A stretch of 64,000 nucleotides of DNA from UBA6448 sp051893155 (GTDB lineage: Bacteria; Bacillota_I; Bacilli_A; RF39; UBA660), in contig JBJFGY010000017.1 of NCBI GenBank assembly GCA_051893155.1, positions 3,872 through 67,871 of the forward strand, given 5' to 3'. Position 1 is the first letter of the stretch. Every line of letters begins with the position of its first letter. Below are positions 27,257 to 36,259 of the stretch, one piece after another. Made by a program: the position numbers and the translations under genes. Below the pieces are notes generated by a model. That model was not told the origin of the DNA, ran no database searches, and was given only the letters and a program-made list of their open reading frames with translations.

Positions 27257-28741
27257 TTTATTAATATTTTTCATCGTTGGAAATAAAATTACATCACGAA
27301 TTGAATCTTGTTCTAAAAATAGCATCATAAGTCTATCAATACCAAAACCTATTCCACCAGCAGGAGGCATACCATATTCAAGTGCCTCAACAAAATCCAT
27401 ATCAATATCATTTGCTTCATCATTACCAAGATTTTTTTCTTTAAGTTGCATTTCAAATCTATCAAGTTGAGTAATTGGATCATTTAGTTCGGTATAGGCA
27501 TTAGCAAATTCCTTTCCGCCGATAAATAACTCAAATCGTTCTACAAATCTAGGATCATTTGGATTAGCTTTTGTAAGAGGACTAATTTCTACAGGATGAC
27601 CATATAAAAATGTTGGAGCAATCAAAGTATCCTCAACATACTTTTCAAAAAATAAATTTATAATATGACCAACTGTATGTTCATGTTCAGCAACTTCAAT
27701 TTTATGTTCATCAGCTAAAGCAAGAGCTTCATCAACACCCATTTCTTTACTAAAATCAATTCCAGTTACTTCTTTAATACTATCTACCATACTAATTCTT
27801 TTCCAAGGACCGGTTAAATCAATTTCGTTACCACACCAATTATAAACCGTTTTGTGCATTACTTGATTTGCAATTTCTTGAAACATTTTTTCTGTTAAAT
27901 TCATCATGCCTTCAAGATCAGAATATGCTAAATATGCCTCCATTAAAGTAAATTCAGGATTATGTTTTGGATCCATACCTTCATTTCTAAAAGTTCTACC
28001 TATTTCATAAACAGCTTCCATTCCTCCAACTAAAAGTCTTTTTAAAGGTAATTCTAAAGCTATTCTTAAATACATATCCATATCTTGCGTATTATGATGA
28101 GTTATAAATGGTCTTGCACTTGCACCAGTAAGTAATGTTTGAAGTACAGGTGTTTCAACTTCAACGAACCCTTGACTGTCCATAAAATTTTGAATACATC
28201 TAATAATTTTTGGTCTAGTAAATGCAACATTTCTTGCATCATCATTCATTATTAAATCAACATATCTTCTTCTATAACGTTCTTCAATATCCGTAAGACC
28301 ATGAAATTTTTCAGGAAGTGGTCTTAATGATTTTACTAAATGAGTATATTCATAGCATTTGATAGTTACTTCACCAGTTCCAGTTTTCATTACTTTACCT
28401 TTGACACCGACAATATCTCCAATATCTGCCGTTTTAAATAAAGTATATACTTCTTCACCAACATCATTTATAGAAATATAAATTTGAATATTTCCAGTTT
28501 TATCTTTTATTGAAAAAAATGATGCTTTACCCATTTTTCGTATAAACATTATTCTTCCAGCAACTATTTCAATATCTTCACGATTATTAAATTCATCATG
28601 AGGAATATTTAAATACTTTTCTTTGATATCTTTAGCAAAACCAGTTCTTTCAAATTTATGTCCAAATGGATCAATACCTAAACTTACTAAATTATTTAAT
28701 TTATCTCTTCTTACTTGTTCTTGTTCTGTAAATTCTCTCAT
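27254..28741 (-). CDS. lysS: Lysyl-tRNA synthetase, class II (LysS)
   Basis: 495 residues. N-terminal OB fold (about 55-160) and class II core: motif 2 FRNEGMDPKHNPEFTLMEAY and motif 3 GIGFGIDRLMMLF near the C terminus. Full length for the family. AGGTGA precedes the ATG. Confidence 0.97.
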   Translation of the reverse strand: MREFTEQEQVRRDKLNNLVSLGIDPFGHKFERTGFAKDIKEKYLNIPHDEFNNREDIEIVAGRIMFIRKMGKASFFSIKDKTGNIQIYISINDVGEEVYTLFKTADIGDIVGVKGKVMKTGTGEVTIKCYEYTHLVKSLRPLPEKFHGLTDIEERYRRRYVDLIMNDDARNVAFTRPKIIRCIQNFMDSQGFVEVETPVLQTLLTGASARPFITHHNTQDMDMYLRIALELPLKRLLVGGMEAVYEIGRTFRNEGMDPKHNPEFTLMEAYLAYSDLEGMMNLTEKMFQEIANQVMHKTVYNWCGNEIDLTGPWKRISMVDSIKEVTGIDFSKEMGVDEALALADEHKIEVAEHEHTVGHIINLFFEKYVEDTLIAPTFLYGHPVEISPLTKANPNDPRFVERFELFIGGKEFANAYTELNDPITQLDRFEMQLKEKNLGNDEANDIDMDFVEALEYGMPPAGGIGFGIDRLMMLFLEQDSIRDVILFPTMKNINK

Positions 28742-28823
28742 AATATCACCTACAAAAGTATTTTAACATAAAAAATAATTATTACCAACAAAAAATAAAC
28801 GATTATATTTTTTATATAATTAT

Positions 28824-29480
28824 TTATTTTAACCTTAATCTTTTTAACCTACTACCATTTTCATAAAAATTTTCATACTTTTCTTTTACATCTAATGGTA
28901 ACTTATCTATTAAAGTTAGTTTAATTAAAGATTTAAGTTTATCATAATATTTTTTTTCATTAATTTGTTTTGAATTTAATTCTTTTTCATTTATTAAATT
29001 TTCTAATTTATATAATAATTCAAATTTTGTTTTTAAATCAATATTAGGTGTATTATCAATTTGTATTGATAAACTATTAATCTTTTCATCATAATTAAAA
29101 GTATCTTGAATATTTGGATTAAATATTTTTTCTATAGCACTTTGATTACCATTAAGTAAACTATTAATAACATATACAATTTTAGGAAAATAATAAATAT
29201 CGTATGAATAATGATATATATCTTCTGGAAAAGAGTAAAAATCATTATACTCTCTTACTCCTATTTTTTCCATATGAATATTTTTAAAATAAGAATCATT
29301 AAAATAACATTTTCCAATCATTTCTTGAGCAACACGAACTTGAAAAATATCATCATATTCAACATGAACAATTCTACTACATTTAAATTTAATTTCTTCA
29401 AGTAAATTTTGAATTATTTTTTCATCAAAAGATATTTGATATTTTTCTATACATTCATCACCATTTTTATAATATAACAT
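28824..29480 (-). CDS. Hypothetical cytoplasmic protein
   Basis: 218 residues, charged and helical, no TM or signal peptide, no family recognised. Starts MLYYKNGDECIEKYQISF. AAGGGAGG precedes the ATG. It lies between lysS and the NPETG protein, all leftward, but with intergenic gaps that give no clear operon. Confidence 0.75.
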   Translation of the reverse strand: MLYYKNGDECIEKYQISFDEKIIQNLLEEIKFKCSRIVHVEYDDIFQVRVAQEMIGKCYFNDSYFKNIHMEKIGVREYNDFYSFPEDIYHYSYDIYYFPKIVYVINSLLNGNQSAIEKIFNPNIQDTFNYDEKINSLSIQIDNTPNIDLKTKFELLYKLENLINEKELNSKQINEKKYYDKLKSLIKLTLIDKLPLDVKEKYENFYENGSRLKRLRLK

Positions 29481-29521
29481 TTTTACCTCCCTTAATCATT
29501 TTTTAAAAATAATTCCATAAA

Positions 29522-29552
29522 TAAAGGATGACTTATTATCACCCTTCTTATC
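29522..29552 (-). terminator. Weak terminator-like hairpin after the NPETG protein gene
   Basis: AAGGGTGA/TCATCCTT stem (one G-T pair) on the minus strand; the T-tract after it is poor. Confidence 0.45.
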
Positions 29553-29563
29553 TTGTTTTTTAA

Positions 29564-30121
29564 TTAAATTTTATAAAGTTTTGTTCTTTTTTTAGTTACA
29601 TAGTATACGCCAGCACCAATAACTAAACCAGTTGCAATAATAATCATTGGAAGACTTGCACCTGTTTCAGGATTTGATGTACCTTGTGAACCACCATTGA
29701 TAACTTCAATACTACAATCTTCTGTTGTATTTACAGGAACATTAACAACAATAGTTCCTATTTGAAAACTATTTCCAGTTGCTGTAGAACCATTTTTATC
29801 AAATTGACAAGTAATAAGCATTCTTCCTTCTGAATCTGTTCCATTATTAGTTGTTGTAGCAACAAACTCACCAAAATCTCCACATGTAGCAGAAGTAATA
29901 GCTTTACCTAATCTAAATTTAACAATCTTTTGTGTAATAACATGATTTTCTGTATTATTAGTTAAACTTACACTTATACTATAAGTTTTCTTGTCAACAC
30001 CATTAGTAGTTTCAGTACTTATTGGTGAACTTGAAACTGTAAGACTTTCCTCATAAGCATTAACCAATAAAGGCAAACAAAATACTCCCAAAACTAGTAA
30101 AAAACTAAAAAACTTTTTCAT
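29564..30121 (-). CDS. Secreted protein with NPETG sortase motif and membrane anchor
   Basis: 185 residues. Signal peptide (about 1-22, ending VNA), an extracellular beta-rich domain with three cysteines, then a C-terminal sorting signal: NPETG at 150-154, a hydrophobic helix and a KKRTKLYK tail. Class B sortases of Clostridia and Staphylococcus use NPxTN or (S/N)PxTG-type signals. The divergent sortase starting at 30248, 126 bases away, is the obvious partner. GGAGAG precedes the ATG. Confidence 0.88.
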   Translation of the reverse strand: MKKFFSFLLVLGVFCLPLLVNAYEESLTVSSSPISTETTNGVDKKTYSISVSLTNNTENHVITQKIVKFRLGKAITSATCGDFGEFVATTTNNGTDSEGRMLITCQFDKNGSTATGNSFQIGTIVVNVPVNTTEDCSIEVINGGSQGTSNPETGASLPMIIIATGLVIGAGVYYVTKKRTKLYKI

Positions 30122-30247
30122 CCATCAACTCTCCTATCTTTATTATGACCTAATTATATCATAAAATTCAAAAAAACAATATATTTTTTAAAAATTTCTA
30201 TTAAAAAATGTCAATTTGTGTTATCATAATTAATATAGGTGGATATA

Positions 30248-31798
30248 GTGAAGATATTAATTAAAATAAAAAACAATAGATTACAATTTATTAATAAGAA
30301 AAAATTAAATACTGAATATAAAAATATGCTTAATACGAATGTAATTAATAATAATGAGTTAGTATTTAGTGATGAATATATATTATTAAATCAAAAAATT
30401 GTTATAACTTTTTTAAATGAACTTATTAAAACATATTCTATAAATACTTTATCTTTTCAAAATATTGAAGTATTTACATTAATTTATAAATTAATAGTTA
30501 AAATAAAAAACATAGATTCAATATATATGGAATCTGATGAAATAATGAGTTATAAATTATGTGAAAAAATAAATAAATTAACTAATATAAAATATATTAG
30601 CTTTGCATACATACCAGTCTATATGTTTGAAATGCTTGATAAAAATGGTATTATTCCTGAATCAAGAAATGAAATACTATTTACATCTAATTTTATGGAA
30701 ACTAATGATTTAAAAACTTATTCTGCCATATTTTATAAAAATAGTATTTTATTAGAATTTCCATTATCTAATGAAGATATAGAAGATTTTGATACATTTT
30801 GTAATATAAATAGACATTTAAAAATAATTCATGTTAATAAAATTAATAAATATTTTCTAGAACTTGTACTTAATACTTTAATTAATAATAAGCAAAGAAA
30901 TATTAAAATTGTTTTACATGGGGATGAACATGACCAAGAAGTTATTGAATATCTTAAAAAAAATAATAAAATCATTAAGAAAAAATATAGAATTTCTTTT
31001 AAATTAAAATATTCTAAAAAATACATTGAAGAAAATCTTGCTAGTGAAACAAATAATACAATATTAAGAACTTGTGGTTTAATTATTTTTGCAATTGTAA
31101 TTTTTTCATTTATTTATGTTTTTTATGATAATTATAAATCAATGATGAAAGTAAGTAAAATTCAAAATGAAGTTGTAAAGTTTATTAATGCAACAGATAC
31201 TAAAGATATTGAAACGAATACTGCTTCAAATGGTCTTCCAATTAAAAATAATTATATTTACTCTTTAAAAGAAATAAATTCTGATGTTGTTGCTTGGCTT
31301 AAAGTTAATAATACAAATATTGACTACCCAATAGTTCAAACACTTGATAATGAATATTACCTTAAATATAATCTTTATCATGAAAAAGACGAAAATGGTT
31401 GGTTATTTATGGATTATGATAATAATACTATAAAAATAGATGATAATATAATTATTTATGGACATAATAGATATTTAAATGGTGTTATGTTTGGAACACT
31501 TAATAAAACACTTTATAAAAATTGGTATACAAATGAAGAAAATCAAATTATAAAATTTGATACTCTTTATGGATCATACCAATATAAGGTATTCTCAATA
31601 TATATTATTCCTACTACTAGTGATTATTTAGAAACTAATTTTGATAATAATGAAGATAAAATAAATTTTTTAAATATGCTTAAAAAAAGAAGCATTTATG
31701 ATTTTAACATTCAACTTGATGAAAATAGTAAAATTATTACACTATCAACTTGTCAAAGTGATACAACTAGACTTGTTCTTCATGCAGTCTTAGTTTAA
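30248..31798 (+). CDS. Class B sortase fused to a large N-terminal cytoplasmic domain
   Basis: 516 residues. Residues 1-270 form a soluble Leu/Ile/Asn-rich domain of unknown family, followed by a TM helix (about 275-295) and a class B sortase domain (about 325-516) with SDVVAWLKVNNTNIDYPIVQ, catalytic His (IIYGH, about 406), Cys (TLSTC, about 502) and Arg (TTRLVLHA, about 508). Class B sortases usually carry only a short N-terminal anchor of about 30 residues, so this fusion is unusual. GTG at 30248 is chosen five bases after AGGTGG. It converges with the GT2 gene with a 32-base tail overlap. Confidence 0.88.
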   Translation: MKILIKIKNNRLQFINKKKLNTEYKNMLNTNVINNNELVFSDEYILLNQKIVITFLNELIKTYSINTLSFQNIEVFTLIYKLIVKIKNIDSIYMESDEIMSYKLCEKINKLTNIKYISFAYIPVYMFEMLDKNGIIPESRNEILFTSNFMETNDLKTYSAIFYKNSILLEFPLSNEDIEDFDTFCNINRHLKIIHVNKINKYFLELVLNTLINNKQRNIKIVLHGDEHDQEVIEYLKKNNKIIKKKYRISFKLKYSKKYIEENLASETNNTILRTCGLIIFAIVIFSFIYVFYDNYKSMMKVSKIQNEVVKFINATDTKDIETNTASNGLPIKNNYIYSLKEINSDVVAWLKVNNTNIDYPIVQTLDNEYYLKYNLYHEKDENGWLFMDYDNNTIKIDDNIIIYGHNRYLNGVMFGTLNKTLYKNWYTNEENQIIKFDTLYGSYQYKVFSIYIIPTTSDYLETNFDNNEDKINFLNMLKKRSIYDFNIQLDENSKIITLSTCQSDTTRLVLHAVLV

Positions 31799-32843
31799 TA
31801 ATCTCATTATTTTTTAAAATTCTTTCATCATTACTTAAGGATATTGCCTTATTACTATAAAGAAGTGCAATATCCTTTTTATTTAAGTAAAAAGCACATA
31901 TACTATATAAATCATATATAAATCCATTCCAAGCAAAATCTTCATTTATATAACTTATACTTTTTTCTTTAATTAAAAATGCTTTATCTAAAAGTTCAAT
32001 AGCTTTTTGATATTCTTTTTGATTATAATATAGGTTTGCAAGTTCAACATAACTTTCTCTTAAATAAGGTGCTTCTCTAATTGCACTTTCATACCAAAAT
32101 ATTGCTTCTTCTGGATATTTTAATCCCAAATAACATCTAGCCATAAATCTTTTCGATGCACATCTTTCATCTTTCCAAGTCGCATTTTTACAATTTAAAT
32201 GTTTATGAAATGTTTTTATCGCTTTTGTATATTTATGATAATACATATACTCTCTTCCCAAATAATGTAAATTTCGATCATCTTCGGGATCCTCTTTTAC
32301 ACTTAATTCTAAAAGTGATAAATAATTACTTCTTGATATTTTATAATCCTGATAATGATTTAAAGTAATACCTTCAATTAAAATTTCTTTTTCTTCATTT
32401 AAAGGTTTTAATACTTCATGAACGGGATGAGTCCATATATAATCTTTGGTGTGTATTTTATTTAAATAAAATATAGTTGCAGGATTACCAAATTCATCAA
32501 AAGACCAATTATATAAATACCTTACTCTAGTACTACCTTTTATATAATTTTCTTCTAATACTTTTCGCCAACCTTTTTCAAAACGTTCATCTATATCAGT
32601 ACACACATATAAATCGTATTTCTTTTTTATCATTTTAAGTGATTTATTTCTTGCTACATCAAACCTAAAAGGATTTATTACTTCTTTTTTTACATGAACA
32701 CCTAAAGACTTTAATAATTTAACACTTTTATCAGTACTTCCTGTATCAAGAACATAAATATCATCGGCTTCACTCATACTTTCTTGCCATAAAGCAATAT
32801 TTTTTTCTTCATTTTTGCATATTGCATAAACACATATTTTCAT
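31767..32843 (-). CDS. Family 2 glycosyltransferase with C-terminal TPR-like repeats
   Basis: 358 residues. GT2 core: CVYAICKNEEKNIALWQESM, VLDTGSTDKSV (nucleotide-binding), CTDIDERFEKGW (DxD-type). The C-terminal half has TPR-like helices (NLHYLGREYMYYHKYTKAI and later copies, about 185-320). Acceptor unknown; TPRs suggest a protein or large acceptor. The same GT2-TPR layout occurs in many surface-sugar and some peptide glycosyltransferases. No adjacent sugar genes. Confidence 0.88.
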   Translation of the reverse strand: MKICVYAICKNEEKNIALWQESMSEADDIYVLDTGSTDKSVKLLKSLGVHVKKEVINPFRFDVARNKSLKMIKKKYDLYVCTDIDERFEKGWRKVLEENYIKGSTRVRYLYNWSFDEFGNPATIFYLNKIHTKDYIWTHPVHEVLKPLNEEKEILIEGITLNHYQDYKISRSNYLSLLELSVKEDPEDDRNLHYLGREYMYYHKYTKAIKTFHKHLNCKNATWKDERCASKRFMARCYLGLKYPEEAIFWYESAIREAPYLRESYVELANLYYNQKEYQKAIELLDKAFLIKEKSISYINEDFAWNGFIYDLYSICAFYLNKKDIALLYSNKAISLSNDERILKNNEIIKLRLHEEQV

Positions 32844-32907
32844 TTGTCACCATAATATTTTATGCAATAATAATTTTTTTAGTTAATTAAAATTATTTAA
32901 TTTTTTA

Positions 32908-32957
32908 TATAAAAAAATCCTCGTTTCACATCATATGTATAACAAGGATTTTATTAT
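32908..32957 (-). terminator. Terminator downstream of the unknown membrane protein gene
   Basis: AAATCCT..GTT and AAC..AGGATTT arms around a loop, with T-run on the minus strand. Confidence 0.65.
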
Positions 32958-32984
32958 TTTATAATTGCTTAATCGATTATACTA

Positions 32985-33776
32985 TTAATAAGAGCCTTTT
33001 AAATACTCTAAACTTAACATATATTCTATATTATCAGTCTTGTAATATTTAAGTTTAAAATATGCGCCATATTTTTCTTTAGTAATATCATTATCTAATT
33101 CATAACAATTATTTTTTTTCTCTAAAAGACAATCATCATCATATAAATGTAAAATTAAATAGTAGTTATTACCATTTTTATATTTATCTACTGCTTTTAA
33201 TACAATAGGTGACCAACCTCCGCCAACATAATTAGGGTCATAATTATAAAAATCTTGATTATAAAACTCTTCATTACATATAAATTTTTCTTTACCAAAG
33301 AAAATACTAGCTAATGATTTTAATTTTTTTAAATCACAAACATAATTATTATCATCGTCACTTTGTTGGCAATAATCATAAGATGGATATTTTGCATTAT
33401 TTAAAGTTCCATTCAATTGAAATTCAACATATGCACTAGCAACTTTAATTTTAGTACAATCATTTAAAAATAAATCATCACCAATTTTAGAATCACCAGG
33501 AATAAAAGGAAACATATTAATACTATTTTCAACATTAAATATTGCTAATCTAGTATTTATTTCTTTTCTTTCTTCATCATTAAGTATTAATTTTGTATAA
33601 CCACTTTCAATAGGAAATGTTACTATATTATTTGTATTATTTTCATTACTAATTAGTTTGTTATTAGAATTTATTATTTTATCATAAATAATATATCCTC
33701 CAAGAATCAATATTAAAGCACTAAAAATACTAACAATAGCATATAAAATTTTAATTTTTTTCTGATTTTCCAACAC
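32985..33776 (-). CDS. Single-TM exported protein, unknown (paralogue candidate of the gene at 49014)
   Basis: 263 residues. N-terminal TM helix (about 10-32) followed by an extracellular domain with six cysteines, suggesting disulfides, and aromatic-rich segments (VGGGWSPIVLK, YLILHLYDDDC). Layout and the basic/TM/Asn-rich linker match the protein at 49014-49829, which may be a distant paralogue. Start is GTG 33776 or TTG 33773, after AGGGAT. Confidence 0.72.
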   Translation of the reverse strand: MLENQKKIKILYAIVSIFSALILILGGYIIYDKIINSNNKLISNENNTNNIVTFPIESGYTKLILNDEERKEINTRLAIFNVENSINMFPFIPGDSKIGDDLFLNDCTKIKVASAYVEFQLNGTLNNAKYPSYDYCQQSDDDNNYVCDLKKLKSLASIFFGKEKFICNEEFYNQDFYNYDPNYVGGGWSPIVLKAVDKYKNGNNYYLILHLYDDDCLLEKKNNCYELDNDITKEKYGAYFKLKYYKTDNIEYMLSLEYLKGSY

Positions 33777-33830
33777 TTATCCCTACTATCTAAAATAATT
33801 ATAATATAAACGATTTATAATTTCAATATT

Positions 33831-34895
33831 TTAAAAAGAACAATTATATTTTAATATATTTCGATAATAATTACTTATTTCATTATAATTTGTTGGAAAA
33901 GATGAATTATATTCTTTATCTAAGATATCACTTGTTAAAAATGAAAGTAATGAAATTTGTTTATTTTCTTTATCAATTAAAGCATATCCTTCTTCACCAT
34001 TAATTGTTATTTTTCCATCATTAATTTTTTTAATAATATTATCATATTCTGTATCATTATCATAAGTATTTACTTTTATCCTAACTGAAACATTCATACT
34101 ATTTTTGTTATTATCAAAAACAAATTTGTCAATAATACTACCATCAGGACTTGTACAATTAAAAATCATTTTTGGTTCATTTTCAATAACATAGACAAAA
34201 GATGTAATGGTATTATCATTATTATTTTCATCAACAGCCTTAATATTTATGTTTTTAAAACCAACACTAGTTAAAGAATTTAATGCATTTTCTTTATTTT
34301 CAAATGAAAAAGTATAATTATTAGGTGAAGATATAAGTCTTTCAACATTTATACTATTTCCTAAAACTAAATATGTAAATTCATTTTTTAAATTTAGAAC
34401 TACTTTCTCAGTAATAACTTGATCATCATCTGTTTTTTCCTTTACAACTACTTTTGCAGAATATTTTGAATTACCACACGTAACATAATAATCATATACT
34501 CCGACTTTAGAAGTATCAACATTTTTTGTGTTCAAACTACATTTAGAAATATCTAAATTGTCAAAATTACCATAATCATCCATGCTTTCAGGTAAAGAAT
34601 CACCAACTTTTATTGTAATATTATTTAAAGTAAAAGCTGCAGTTGTATTATTTTGATTTTTATTTTTTGCCATATTTAAATAATAATAAACACCATAAGC
34701 AACACCACCCATTAATGCAATAATTAAAATTACAAATAATAATTTTTTAATAAAAGATTCTTTGTTCTTAGAATTTTTATTATCATTATTTTCTTTTTTT
34801 AAATTATTGTCTTCTACTTTTTGTTGCGGTACTGGTGCATCTAATGTTTCAATTACTTCTACTAATGTTGGATCAGTTCCAATTTCATTTTTCAC
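33831..34895 (-). CDS. Single-TM protein with Ig-like extracellular repeats
   Basis: 354 residues. A cytoplasmic Asn/Lys-rich segment with Pro (TLDAPVPQQK), a TM helix (about 50-71), then an extracellular part with an Ig-like pattern (NITIKVGDSLPESMDDYGN, VGVYDYYVTCGNSKYSAKVVV) that resembles bacterial Ig/DUF5011-type domains, and two further beta regions. Function unknown. GTG start with AAGGGTGAT. Confidence 0.72.
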   Translation of the reverse strand: MKNEIGTDPTLVEVIETLDAPVPQQKVEDNNLKKENNDNKNSKNKESFIKKLLFVILIIALMGGVAYGVYYYLNMAKNKNQNNTTAAFTLNNITIKVGDSLPESMDDYGNFDNLDISKCSLNTKNVDTSKVGVYDYYVTCGNSKYSAKVVVKEKTDDDQVITEKVVLNLKNEFTYLVLGNSINVERLISSPNNYTFSFENKENALNSLTSVGFKNINIKAVDENNNDNTITSFVYVIENEPKMIFNCTSPDGSIIDKFVFDNNKNSMNVSVRIKVNTYDNDTEYDNIIKKINDGKITINGEEGYALIDKENKQISLLSFLTSDILDKEYNSSFPTNYNEISNYYRNILKYNCSF

Positions 34896-34933
34896 ACTTA
34901 ATCACCCTTTACTCTAATTAAATTATATCTTTA

Positions 34934-36250
34934 TTAAATATTTTTTGCAAGATTTTTAAATTCATTCCCACGAGTTTCAAATTTATCATATTGATCCCAA
35001 CTAGCACTTGCAGGTGATAGTAATACTACTCCACTATTTAAATTATCTTTTTTAATCATTTCCATTGCAACTTTAAGTGTATAACATTTTTCAGAGTTTA
35101 TATTTAGTTCTTTAGCATAATTAAATACTTCATCAGTAACCTGCCCAATCGCATAAATTTTTTTAACATGTTTCATATAATTATCCAACTCATGAAAATT
35201 TTGATTTCTTTGCATTCCACCAAGAATAAGATAAACATCTTCTTTAAAAGAATTTAATGCCGTAATAGTGGATGTAGGATTAGTGGCTTTAGAATCATTA
35301 TAAAATTTTAAATTATCTTTTTGACAAACAAATTCTATTCTATGTTCAACTCCATTAAAACTCCTAAAAAAATCTTTTACAATATCTTTATCTATTCCAA
35401 ATTCATTTATAACTAAAAGTGCAGCCATAATATTTTCATAATTATGTTGACCTTTAATTTTAATATCATTTATATTAATAATTTTTTCATCTTTTATAAA
35501 TATAAAATCATCTTTTATAAATGCATCTTTACCATTAAAATATTCTTTTTTAGATTTAATATCTTTAGTTATATCCATACTATCTAAATTATTTTGATTA
35601 ATTATAGCAAGATCTTTTTCTGTATGATGATTAAATATATTATGTTTTACTTTTTTATAATTTTCATAATTTCCATGATAATCCAAATGAGTTTGACATA
35701 AATTTGTAAGAACACTTATATCTGTTTTAAAATCTTTAAAGTTAATTAGTTGATGATCAGAAATTTCTAATAAAAGTACATCACCACTTTTTATTAATGG
35801 GATTACTTCACTTAAAGGATAGCCAATATTTCCTCCTAAAACGACTGGAATATTCATTTTTTTTAATAATTCATAAATAATTGTCGTTGTTGTAGTTTTA
35901 CCATTAGAACCTGTAACGCCAATTATTTTGATGTTTTTTGGAAGAAAGTGATATGCTACTTCCATTTCATTATAAATTTGTATATTTAATTTACTTGCTT
36001 CAATTAATAATTCATGAAATGGCATTACTCCTGGGTTTTTAATAACCATATCAAAAGACGAATTAAATATATCTAGAGGTTTATCAGTTTTAATAAATTT
36101 TACACCAAGGCTTTCTAATTCGTGAACTTTATCTTCATCTTGATCATTTTTATCAGTTATAACTATTTCATTATTTTTACAGAGTAATTTTGCAACATTA
36201 TAACCACTTCTAGCCATACCTAAAATAAATATTTTTTTATTTTCAAACAT
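34934..36250 (-). CDS. murD: UDP-N-acetylmuramoyl-L-alanine-D-glutamate ligase (MurD)
   Basis: 438 residues. Adds D-Glu to UDP-MurNAc-L-Ala. Seen: ILGMARSGYNVAKLL, the ATP site VTGSNGKTTTTTII, GGNIGYPL, and the C-terminal EFVCQKDNLKFYNDSKATNPTS pieces including DSKATN. The gene starts 9 bases after alaS stops, so both may be co-transcribed. Confidence 0.97.
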   Translation of the reverse strand: MFENKKIFILGMARSGYNVAKLLCKNNEIVITDKNDQDEDKVHELESLGVKFIKTDKPLDIFNSSFDMVIKNPGVMPFHELLIEASKLNIQIYNEMEVAYHFLPKNIKIIGVTGSNGKTTTTTIIYELLKKMNIPVVLGGNIGYPLSEVIPLIKSGDVLLLEISDHQLINFKDFKTDISVLTNLCQTHLDYHGNYENYKKVKHNIFNHHTEKDLAIINQNNLDSMDITKDIKSKKEYFNGKDAFIKDDFIFIKDEKIININDIKIKGQHNYENIMAALLVINEFGIDKDIVKDFFRSFNGVEHRIEFVCQKDNLKFYNDSKATNPTSTITALNSFKEDVYLILGGMQRNQNFHELDNYMKHVKKIYAIGQVTDEVFNYAKELNINSEKCYTLKVAMEMIKKDNLNSGVVLLSPASASWDQYDKFETRGNEFKNLAKNI

Positions 36251-36259
36251 TTTATCACC

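Noticed and set aside
31767..32843. GT2-TPR protein as the glycosyltransferase of a glycocin
   Set aside because: No GG-leader peptide lies beside it; the bacteriocin-like peptides are 11 kb away in a separate operon without glycosyltransferase genes.
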